From Hydractinia symbiolongicarpus (taxonomy: Eukaryota > Cnidaria > Hydrozoa > Anthoathecata > Hydractiniidae), in the NCBI RefSeq assembly GCF_029227915.1, contig NC_079885.1, positions 16,567,001-16,631,000 of the forward strand: a DNA stretch of 64,000 nt, written 5' to 3'. Made by a program: the position numbers and the translations under genes. The notes beneath the pieces are model-generated. The model had not been told where the DNA came from. It saw only the letters and a list, made by a program, of their open reading frames with translations, and did no database searches. This document shows, piece after piece, positions 16,544-25,210 of this stretch. How positions within the stretch are numbered: position 1 is the first letter of the stretch; each line of letters opens with the position of its first letter.

Positions 16544-16813
16544 ATGTCGGACATGAATACCACACCAGACTACAAATTGATGAAACTGCGAGAGTTGCAA
16601 GAGGTTGCTAAATCCCGCGGAATTAAGTATATCGTGGGTATGAGAAAGGCTAAACTGGTTGAGGTGATTGAGAAGAATGATCTCGACCCATCCTACACCA
16701 TCGATCCGGATACCAAACGGCAACGGTACGGATACTATTCAAGGTGGAGGACGAAAAACAGGGAGGCATATCTAAAAGCTCAAAAACGTTATAACGACAA
16801 AAGATCCAAGTGA
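16544..16813 (+). CDS. SAP-like small DNA-binding protein, copy B (89 aa)
   Basis: It has the same length as copy A, with the identical MSDMNT start and NDKRSK end, and most residues are conserved. The SAP-like segment is LMKLRELQEVAKSRGIKY followed by MRKAKLVEVIEKND. It sits between the integrase and PolB, with a hairpin 11 nt downstream. Because its neighbours are core genes, this is likely the original locus and 14189-14458 the duplicate. A role in binding element DNA, for example at the ends or for replication, is inferred from the fold and from the related N-terminus of PolB. Confidence 0.8.
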   Translation: MSDMNTTPDYKLMKLRELQEVAKSRGIKYIVGMRKAKLVEVIEKNDLDPSYTIDPDTKRQRYGYYSRWRTKNREAYLKAQKRYNDKRSK

Positions 16814-16824
16814 TTGGGTATTTT

Positions 16825-16848
16825 TTTGTTACTCGAGCGGGTAACAAA
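16825..16848 (+). terminator. 3'-end hairpin H7 after SAP gene B
   Basis: TTTGTTACTCG (16825-16835) and CGGGTAACAAA (16838-16848) form an 11-bp stem with one T-G wobble and a 2-nt spacer. Compared with H4 and H5, substitutions fall at the same stem position. Confidence 0.75.
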
Positions 16849-17007
16849 TGTAATTCACGACCCTCGAGGTGCTGGTGGGTGGGTACCCACGGTCTATCGA
16901 TGCTCTGTGTGTTTTAGCGTGTTTTACTACAATTTTAGCACGGTGTGGCAACCACAAACTAGGACACTCATGACCCTCCAACACGGTTTACGATTTTTTT
17001 AAAAAAA

Positions 17008-17044
17008 GGGTTAAAGATTCTGTATTCGTATATCATACGCAAGC
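17008..17044 (+). promoter_or_regulatory. DNA polymerase promoter/leader
   Basis: GGGTTAAAGATTC (17008-17020) and a CGTATATCATA segment sit just before the CATGACTTCGAGA that holds the PolB start. The set is shared with 14557-14615. An A/T-rich run (TTTTTTTAAAAAAA, ending 17007) lies immediately upstream. The remaining sequence 16849-17000 shows no gene. Confidence 0.7.
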
Positions 17045-20000
17045 ATGACTTCGAGAAATACCTTTGCTGAATTAAGAAAACTCGCTAAGGAACGAGGCCT
17101 ACATGGCTACGCAAAGCTCAGAAAGGCCGAGATTATCGAATTATTGGGACCAACTACCGTTTCAGCACCGGTTAGACCGGTACCCATGCCGAGACCCTCG
17201 AGACCCGTACCGGTGTCGAGACCTAGACCGAGACCGAGACCGGCACCTAGACCGGTGTCGAGACCGATACCGGCACCTAGATACACCGGACCGCCTAGAC
17301 TCTACAGCCCTTTACCAACATCTAGACCCACCATACATGTACCACCGACATCAATCAAATCTCTGGGGGGTTTTCTAGGATCCGACGGATCTGTACCCAT
17401 ACCAGCACCGAGACCTAGACCTAGACCATTTAGATCTGGCTCTGACATGGATATTTTTGAGCAGGAAGAAATTGCTAAAACCAGACCTATTGTGAAAAGC
17501 AAGTTGATCGAATGGAGAGACTGGTTGATAAATCATGTACCTAAGGCTATTAAGGATAAAACAACAAAAGCTTTCAAAACCATGAAGGATAAGATCATGG
17601 GTTTTTATAAAAAGGGCAGTGGAGAGGAAGAGGTGAAAGAGGAGGAAGAGGTGAAAGAGGAAAATCCTTATACTCCTATTGAAGAAGCGTTTGTAGGTTC
17701 ATACAAAAGGTTCAAGATAAACTCAGATGGTAAGAAGAAGAATGTCAAGGTCTTTCTCAAACAGGTTCAACCTATCGTTAAGAGGTTGATGAAGGACGTG
17801 CTCAGGCAGAAGAAGTCGCTGAAGACTCAGTCGACCCTGTGGGTGAAATGGGTAAAGGAGGACACCAGCTCGACCGATGCCCCGTGTGTACATGTCGATA
17901 AAGCTTTCAATAGCTATATGGAGATACTGCACGCCCACGATGACATTTCTGATGTTTTCGATCGGATGTGTAATAAGATAATCGAGCAGATTGAAAACCC
18001 TGCGCTTCCCGCCAGCGGATTCACAATCGATAAAATCCTACATATGCATGTGGACTTTCACAAACTAAAATTAACTAGAGGTAGTTCTTACTTGCCACTA
18101 CCCAAGAATTTCAGTGGTAAGTTCTCCGTGATCAATCCCAAAAATGAAGATGATGAATGCTTCAAATGGGCCGTTTTAGCTGCCTTATATCATGATAAGA
18201 TTGATAATCATCCTGAACGAATCTCAAACCTTAAGAAGTTTGAAGACAAGTGCAATTGGGATGGTATAACTTTCCCTATGGCACTAAACAAGATAGATTT
18301 GTTTGAGAGAAGGAACCCTGATATCGCTGTGCATGTTTTGACAAAAGATGACATAGAGGGTGTCTATATGTGTCGAAAGTCGAAGCATCTTGACCGTGAT
18401 GAGACGGTTGTTTTGTTTTTACTGTGTGAAGGGGATAAGAGGCATTATATCGCTGTTAAGAACCTGAGTGGTGTCCTGAGCAAGGTCAACTCAAAGCATA
18501 AAAATAAAGAGCATTATTGCTTGAATTGTCTCTCTGGTTTTCCAAGCGAACGGAAAAGGGATGAGCACTTTGAGTATTGTAAGAATAACGATGCCGTTAA
18601 TATTCAACTCCCTAAGGAGGGTAGCACCTTAACCTTCACCCACGGTCAGTACCAGCTCAAAGCCCCATTCATCATGTATGCCGATTTTGAAGCTTTTACA
18701 AAACCTGAAGAGATAGAGTGTGGATCGTCCACCGAGAAAGTTGGTAAACATATCCCCACCGGATTCTGTTGTTATAGTAAATATGCTCATGGTGAAGTTT
18801 TGGACCCTCTGAAGCTTTACCGTGGTGATGACTGTGTTCCGCGCTTTGTGGATCATGTGGTTTCCGAGGCGAAAAGGTTATACAACATGTTTCCACAACT
18901 TGGTATGCAAGATCTAACCGATGAAGAACTTGATGGATATGAAAATTCCACCAACTGCCACATCTGTATGAGAGAATTTGGTGATGATGACATCAAGGTT
19001 AGGGATCACTGTCATTTTACCGGAAAGTTTCGTGGATCGGCACACATGGAATGTAATCTCCGTTACAAGGTGCCTAATTATATTCCGGTTGTCTTCCATA
19101 ATCTGAGCGGATATGATGCGCATCTATTTATCAAAGAGCTTGCGAAGAAGTATGGAGAAGGTGGTATGAGTGTAATCGCTGAAAATAAAGAGAAATATAT
19201 CTCTTTCTCGACCGATGTTAAGGTTTGTGAATACACCAACAAAAATGGTGAGACCAAAGACAAAAAGATAAAGCTGAGATTCATCGATTCATTTAGATTT
19301 ATGTCAAGAGGATTAGGTTCCTTGGCTGACAATCTATCCGATGATCAGTGTAAAAACCTTAGAAAATTCTTCAATGATGAGCAATTCAACATAATGAGAA
19401 GGAAGGGTGTATACCCATATGAGTATGTTGATTCATTCGATAGGTTTAATGAAACCAGGCTTCCTTCGAAAGATGACTTTTATAGCAAGTTGAACATGAA
19501 TGGTATCAGCGATGCTGATTATGCGCATGCCCAGAAGGTGTGGAAGGACATGAAAGTTGAAAATATGGGCGTTTATCATGATATCTATCTCAAGACGGAT
19601 GTTCTGCTTCTGAGTGATGTGTTTGAGACATTCAGAGAGACATGTTTGAAAAACTATAAACTAGATCCCGCTCATTTTTACACGGCCCCCGGATTAGCTT
19701 GGCAGGCATGCCTGAAAAAGACAGATGTTAAGCTGGATTTGTTGTCAGATATGGATATGTTACTGTTTGTGGAGATGGGTATTAGGGGCGGTCTCTGTCA
19801 GGCCGTTCACAGACACGCGAAGGCAAATAATCCATATATGGGTGATATGTATAATACTTCGGAAGATACAACCTATCTACAGTATCTTGATGCTAACAAT
19901 CTGTATGGATGGGCTATGATACAGAAGATGCCCACCGGGGGGTTTGAGTGGGATGGTTCCGGTAAATTTACACCCGAACTCATTTCAGAGTTGGCTGTGG

Positions 20001-21100
20001 AAAACGGTGAAAAGGGGTACATGCTTGAGGTTGATGTTAGATATCCACATAATCTTCATGACACACATAACGATCTTCCTTTCATGCCTGAGAGGAAGGT
20101 TATCAATGGTGTCGAGAAGCTGACACCATGTCTTTCGGACAAGAGGAACTATGTGATTCATATCCGTGCGCTTGCTCAAGCTTTGAATCACGGTCTTGTT
20201 CTGGATAAGGTTCATAGGGTACTGAGGTTTGATCAGAGCGCATGGTTGAAACCTTACATCGACTTCAATACACAGCTGCGCACGGAGTCGAAGAATGACT
20301 TTGAAAAGGATTTCTTCAAGCTGATGAACAATTCTGTCTTTGGTATGACAATGGAGAATCAGCGAAGACAGAAGGATATACGTTTGGCCACCAACCAAAA
20401 GAATTATGAGAAAATGGTGATGAAGCCAAACTTCAGGGGTGCAATCCGTTTCTCGGAAACACTGATGGGGATAGAGATGTCCAAGATCAAGATCAAAATG
20501 AACAAACCGATCTACCTAGGCCCCACAATCCTCCATCTATCCAAGATGGTTATGTATGAGTTCCACCATGATTACATGAGACCGAAATATGGTGATGATG
20601 TGAAGCTTTGCTACATGGATACGGATTCATTCGTTTACCACATAAAAACAGACGACTTCTACAAAGATATCGCGAACGATGTGTCTGCGAGATTTGACAC
20701 ATCTGGGTATGATAAGGAAGATGGTAGACCTCTACCATTAGGTTTGAATAAAAAGATCATTGGGCTGATGAAGGACGAGTTGGGTGGTAAGGTGATGACT
20801 GAGTTCATCGCCCTAAGAGCTAAGACATACGCATACAAACAGCTATGTGGTAGGGAGGGTAAGAGATGTAAGGGGGTGAAGAAATGTGTGGTGAGGGAGA
20901 CCATAGGTTTCGCCGATTATAAGAGATGTCTGTTTGAGGGTGAGAACATTTACAGAACCCAAATGACATTTCGATCGATTAAGCATGATGTTCACACGGT
21001 GAAAACAAATAAACTGGCGCTCAATGCGGATGATGATAAACGCATAATTTTGGAAGATGGTATTACCACACTGGCAAGAGGCCATTATAGACACACATAA
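17045..21100 (+). CDS. Protein-primed family B DNA polymerase (PolB), 1351 aa
   Basis: Replicates the element. Order of parts: SAP-like segment (about 6-36); Pro/Arg-rich low complexity (about 39-115) built of RPRP-like repeats; acidic Glu/Val/Lys tract (about 194-208); a conserved Polinton N-terminal domain with ECFKWAVLAAL (C372) and KRHYIAVKNLS (H467); a CxxC...H...C zinc-finger-like motif from C492; exonuclease motifs DFEAF (D547), NLSGYD (N686, D691) and YLKTD (D852); and an inserted CHIC...DHCHFTG...HMECN zinc/endonuclease-VII-like module (C638 to about 670). Polymerase motifs are DANNLYG (D949), NNSVFG (about 1095-1100), YMDTDS (D1192, D1194) and KTY (K1260). All catalytic residues are present and the frame is intact. 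The last few codons lie inside the right TIR. The start shares its MTSR codons and promoter with the RING gene. Confidence 0.96.
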   Translation: MTSRNTFAELRKLAKERGLHGYAKLRKAEIIELLGPTTVSAPVRPVPMPRPSRPVPVSRPRPRPRPAPRPVSRPIPAPRYTGPPRLYSPLPTSRPTIHVPPTSIKSLGGFLGSDGSVPIPAPRPRPRPFRSGSDMDIFEQEEIAKTRPIVKSKLIEWRDWLINHVPKAIKDKTTKAFKTMKDKIMGFYKKGSGEEEVKEEEEVKEENPYTPIEEAFVGSYKRFKINSDGKKKNVKVFLKQVQPIVKRLMKDVLRQKKSLKTQSTLWVKWVKEDTSSTDAPCVHVDKAFNSYMEILHAHDDISDVFDRMCNKIIEQIENPALPASGFTIDKILHMHVDFHKLKLTRGSSYLPLPKNFSGKFSVINPKNEDDECFKWAVLAALYHDKIDNHPERISNLKKFEDKCNWDGITFPMALNKIDLFERRNPDIAVHVLTKDDIEGVYMCRKSKHLDRDETVVLFLLCEGDKRHYIAVKNLSGVLSKVNSKHKNKEHYCLNCLSGFPSERKRDEHFEYCKNNDAVNIQLPKEGSTLTFTHGQYQLKAPFIMYADFEAFTKPEEIECGSSTEKVGKHIPTGFCCYSKYAHGEVLDPLKLYRGDDCVPRFVDHVVSEAKRLYNMFPQLGMQDLTDEELDGYENSTNCHICMREFGDDDIKVRDHCHFTGKFRGSAHMECNLRYKVPNYIPVVFHNLSGYDAHLFIKELAKKYGEGGMSVIAENKEKYISFSTDVKVCEYTNKNGETKDKKIKLRFIDSFRFMSRGLGSLADNLSDDQCKNLRKFFNDEQFNIMRRKGVYPYEYVDSFDRFNETRLPSKDDFYSKLNMNGISDADYAHAQKVWKDMKVENMGVYHDIYLKTDVLLLSDVFETFRETCLKNYKLDPAHFYTAPGLAWQACLKKTDVKLDLLSDMDMLLFVEMGIRGGLCQAVHRHAKANNPYMGDMYNTSEDTTYLQYLDANNLYGWAMIQKMPTGGFEWDGSGKFTPELISELAVENGEKGYMLEVDVRYPHNLHDTHNDLPFMPERKVINGVEKLTPCLSDKRNYVIHIRALAQALNHGLVLDKVHRVLRFDQSAWLKPYIDFNTQLRTESKNDFEKDFFKLMNNSVFGMTMENQRRQKDIRLATNQKNYEKMVMKPNFRGAIRFSETLMGIEMSKIKIKMNKPIYLGPTILHLSKMVMYEFHHDYMRPKYGDDVKLCYMDTDSFVYHIKTDDFYKDIANDVSARFDTSGYDKEDGRPLPLGLNKKIIGLMKDELGGKVMTEFIALRAKTYAYKQLCGREGKRCKGVKKCVVRETIGFADYKRCLFEGENIYRTQMTFRSIKHDVHTVKTNKLALNADDDKRIILEDGITTLARGHYRHT

Positions 21101-21343
21101 CACTATAAATTATAGGACACGACAGATGAGGGTGGGGAGGGACCCATGGGGAGGGGAGGGGGCCCGGGGACACGGCGGGGGTTGGGGGGTTGGGGGGTTG
21201 GGGGGTTGGGGCGGACATTCGTAGGTGCTAACGGATTTTATAGACTCTTCTATCGTTGATTTGACGTGGATGTTCTATAAATTGACGTGGAGTGGCACAG
21301 AATATATTAATCGCTGTCCTAGGATCCGCATTTTCCTATCTCT
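21087..21343 (-). repeat. Right terminal inverted repeat (257 bp)
   Basis: Reverse complement of 5004-5253 with four differences (one substitution near 21277, one extra 8-bp unit in the G-rich tract, an AA/AG change there, and a C/G-run length change). Its inner 14 bp include the last codons and stop of PolB, so the coding sequence runs into the repeat. A CTATAA-A-TTATAG inverted repeat just past the stop may help end transcription. Confidence 0.95.
21174..21214 (+). other. G-quadruplex-type tract in right TIR
   Basis: Five G-runs of 5, 6, 6, 6 and 4 bases are separated by TT. The unit is TTGGGGGG, present once more than in the left TIR. This is telomere-like in pattern and a strong quadruplex candidate. 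Confidence 0.75.
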
Positions 21344-21348
21344 GCTTT
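21344..21348. other. Target-site duplication, right copy
   Basis: GCTTT follows the right TIR, matching 4999-5003. The satellite then resumes as AGCACACTG, in phase with the left flank. Confidence 0.85.
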
Positions 21349-23756
21349 AGCACACTGTTAACTCCGTGCAAAGCCCTCTAAAGGCTGTAATATGGCCATT
21401 TGCAGCCTAATAAAGGCGTTATACGTAAATACCGTCGTTCCAACTGCCTGCGCAGGTTACCATAGGAGTAGTCCTTCCAGTCTCAATGGACTATAACGTT
21501 CCAAGTCCTTTTCCCTGACGCCATGGCTATAGAACACTGTTAACTAGATGCACAGCTTTCTAAAGGCAGTATTATGTCCTTTTGCAGACTAATAAAGACC
21601 TTACACGTAAATAACGTGCTTCCATGCTCCAAACCATGCTACCATTGATCTAGTCCTTCCAGTCTCAATGGAATACGACGTTCCAAGGCGTTTTCCTTCG
21701 CGCTATGGCGTTAGAACACTGTTAACTACGTGCACGGCCCTTTGAACGCAGTAATATGGCCATTTGCAGCCTATTAAAGGCCTTATACGTAAATACTGTT
21801 GCTCCACCTGCCTGCGCAAGTTGCCATTGGTGTAGTCCTTTCACTCTCAATGGACTATGACGTCCCAAGTCCTTTTCCTTGGCGCCATGGCTTTAGAACA
21901 ATGTTAACTCCGTGCACAGCCCTCTAAATGCTGTAACATGGCCTTTTGCAGACTAATAATGGCTTTAAACGTAAATACTGTCGTTCCACGTCCCCAGCAA
22001 GGCTACCAATGGTCTAGTGTTCCCAGTCTTAATGGAATGTGACGTCCCAAGTCATTTTCCTTGACGCCATGGCTATAGAACACTGTTAACTCCGTGCACA
22101 GCCCTCTAAAGGCAGTAATATGGCCATTTGCTGCCTAATAAAGGCATTATACGTAAATACCGTCGTTCCAACTGCCTGCGCAGGTTACCATAGGAGTAGT
22201 CCTTCCAGTCTCAATGGACTATAACGTTCCAAGTTCTTTTCCTTGACGCCATGGCTATAGAACACTGTTAACTCCGTGCACAGCCCTCTAAAGGCAGTAA
22301 TATGGCCATTTGCTGCCTAATAAAGGCCTTAGACGTAAACCACGTGCTTCCACGCTTCCAGCCAGGCTACCATTGATCTAGTCCTTCGAGTCTCAATGGA
22401 CTATGATGTCCCAAGTCCTTTTCCTTGGCGCCATGGCTTTAGAACAATGTTAACTCCGTGCACAGCCCTCTAAATGCTGTAACATGGCCTTTTGCAGACT
22501 AATAATGGCTTTAAACGTAAATACTGTCGTTCCACGTCCCCAGCAAGGCTACCAATGTCTAGTGTTCCCAGTCTTAATGGATAATGACGTTCCAAGTCCT
22601 TTTCCTTGGCGCCATGGCTATAGAACACTTTTAACTACGTGCACAGCCCTCTAAAGGCAGTAATATGGCCATTTGCAGCCTAATAAAGGCCTTACACGTA
22701 AATCACGTTCTTCCACGTCCCCAGCAAGGTTACCATTGGTTTAGTGTTCTCAGTCTCAATGGAATATGACGTCCCAAGTCGTTTTCCTTGGCGCCATGGC
22801 TTTAGCACACTGTTAACTTCGTGCAAAGCCCTCTAAAGGCTGTAATATGGCCATTTGCAGCCTGATAAAGGCATTATACGTAAATACAGTCGTTCCAACT
22901 GCCTGCGCAGGTTACCATAGGAGTAGTCCTTCCAGTCTCAATGGACTATAACGTTCCAAGTCCTTTTCCCTGACGCCATGGCTATAGAACACTGTTAACT
23001 ACGTGCACAGTCCTCTAAAGTCAGTAATACGGCCTTTTGCAGGCTAATAAACCCTTTACACGTAAATACCGTGATTCCACCACCCTCCGCCGGATACCAT
23101 TAGTCTAGTCCTTCCAGTCCCAATGGAATACAACGTGTCAAGTCGTTTTCTTTGGCACCTTGGCGTTAGAAGATCGGCAACTACGCGCACAGTCCTCCAA
23201 ATCCTGTAACATGGCCTTTTACAGAATATAAAAGGTCTTACACGCAAATCACGTTCTTCCACGTCCCAAGCAGCCTAATAAAAACCTTAGACGTAAACCA
23301 CGTGCTTCCACGCTCCCAGCCAGGCTACCATTGATCTAGTCCTTCGAGTCTCAATGGACTATGACGTCCCAAGTCCTTTTCCTTGGCGCCATGGCTTTAG
23401 AACAATGTTAACTCCGTGCACAGCCCTCTAAATGCTGTAACATGGCCTTTTGCAGACTAATAAAGGCCTTGCACGTAAATCACGTTCTTCCACGTCCCCA
23501 GCAAGGCTACCAATGGCCTATTGTTCCCAGTCTCAATGGACTACAACGTGCCAAGTTCTTTTCCTTGGCACTATGGCGTTAGAACACTGCTAACTACGTG
23601 TAGGCCCTTTGAACGCTGTAATATGGCCTTTTGCAGACTAATAAAGGCCTTACACGTAAACCACGTGCTTTTACGCTCCCAACCAGGCTACCATTGGTCT
23701 AGTGTTCTCAGTCTCAATGGAATATGACGTCCCAAGTCATTTTCCTTGGCGCCATG

Positions 23757-23761
23757 GCTTT
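23757..23761. other. Unoccupied paralogous insertion site 1
   Basis: The sequence around this GCTTT matches the left flank up to 5003 and the right flank from 21344, uninterrupted. It is the empty-site equivalent of the insertion. Equivalent sites are at 29987-29991 and 36686-36690. Confidence 0.8.
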
Positions 23762-25210
23762 AGCACACTGTTAACTCCGTGCAAAGCCCTCTAAAGGCTG
23801 TAATATGGCCATTTGCAGCCTAATAAAGGCGTTATACGTAAATACCGTCGTTCCAACTGCCTGCGCAGGTTACCATAGGAGTAGTCCTTCCAGTCTCAAT
23901 GGACTATAACGTTCCAAGTCCTTTTCCCTGACGCCATGGCTATAGAACACTGTTAACTAGATGCACAGCCTTCTAAAGGCAGTATTATGTCCTTTTGCAG
24001 ACTAATAAAGACCTTACACGTAAATAACGTGCTTCCATGCTCCAAACCATGCTACCATTGATCTAGTCCTTCCAGTCTCAATGGAATACGACGTTCCAAG
24101 TTCTTTTCCTTGACGCCATGGCTATAGAACACTGTTAACTCCGTGCACAGCCCTCTAAAGGCAGTAATATGGCCATTTGCTGCCTAATAAAGGCCTTAGA
24201 CGTAAACCACGTGCTTCCACGCTTCCAGCCAGGCTACCATTGATCTAGTCCTTCGAGTCTCAATGGACTATGATGTCCCAAGTCCTTTTCCTTGGCGCCA
24301 TGGCTTTAGAACAATGTTAACTCCGTGCACAGCCCTCTAAATGCTGTAACATGGCCTTTTGCAGACTAATAATGGCTTTAAACGTAAATACTGTCGTTCT
24401 ACGTCCCCAGCAAGGCTACCAATGTCTAGTGTTCCCAGTCTTAATGGATAATGACGTTCCAAGTCCTTTTCCTTGGCGCCATGGCTATAGAACACTGTTA
24501 ACTACGTGCACAGCCCTCTAAAGGCAGTAATATGGCCATTTGCAGCCTAATAAAGGCCTTACACGTAAATCACGTTCTTCCACGTCCCCAGCAAGGTTAC
24601 CAATGGTCTAGTGTTCCCAGTCTTAATGGAATATGACGTCTCAAGTCCTTTTCCTTGCCGCCATGGCTTTAAAACACTCTAAGCTACGTGCACAGCCCCC
24701 TGTGAGCCGTATTATTGCCGTCGCAGCCTAATAAAGGCCTTAGACGTAAACCACGTGCTTTCACGCTCCCGGCCAGGCTACCATTGATCTAGTCCTTCAA
24801 GTCTCAATGGACTCCGACTTGCCAAGTCGTTCTCCTTAGCGTCATGGCTTTAGAGCACCGTGAACTATGTGCACAGCCCTCTAAATGCTGCAATATGTCC
24901 TTTTACAGACTAATAAAGGCCTTGCACGTAAATCACGTTCTTCCACGTCCCCAGCAAGGCTACCAATGGCCTAGTGTTCCCAGTCTCAATGGACTACAAC
25001 GTGCCAAGTCCTTTTCCTTGGCGCTATGGCGTTAGAACACTGTTAACTACGTGAACGGCCCTTTGAACGCTGTAATATGGCCTTTTGCAGACTAATAAAG
25101 GCCTTACACGTAAACCACGTGCTTTTACGCTCCCAACCAGGCTACCATTGGTCTAGTGTTCTCAGTCTCAATGGAATATGACGTCCCAAGTCGTTTTCCT
25201 TGGCGCCATG

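Larger units (their letters stand above)
5004..21343 (+). mobile_element. Polinton/Maverick element, 16.3 kb, with terminal inverted repeats
   Basis: The element is bounded by long inverted repeats beginning AG and ending CT and by a short target duplication. It encodes the Polinton hallmark set: protein-primed PolB, retroviral-type integrase, A32/FtsK-like packaging ATPase, major and minor capsid proteins, plus small accessory proteins. Its 16,340 bp are within the usual Polinton range. Nearly all genes are open; the integrase has a single frameshift, and the leftmost small gene may have lost its stop codon. No adenain-type protease was found. The adjacent satellite continues in phase on both sides, so this is one clean insertion. 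An adintovirus-like label would also fit, since that name covers related animal Polintons with virion genes. Confidence 0.96.

Noticed and set aside
5004-21343. Virophage or polinton-like virus of protists
   Set aside because: PolB, retroviral-type integrase, long TIRs, the conserved accessory set and an MDM2-like gene fit an animal Polinton better.
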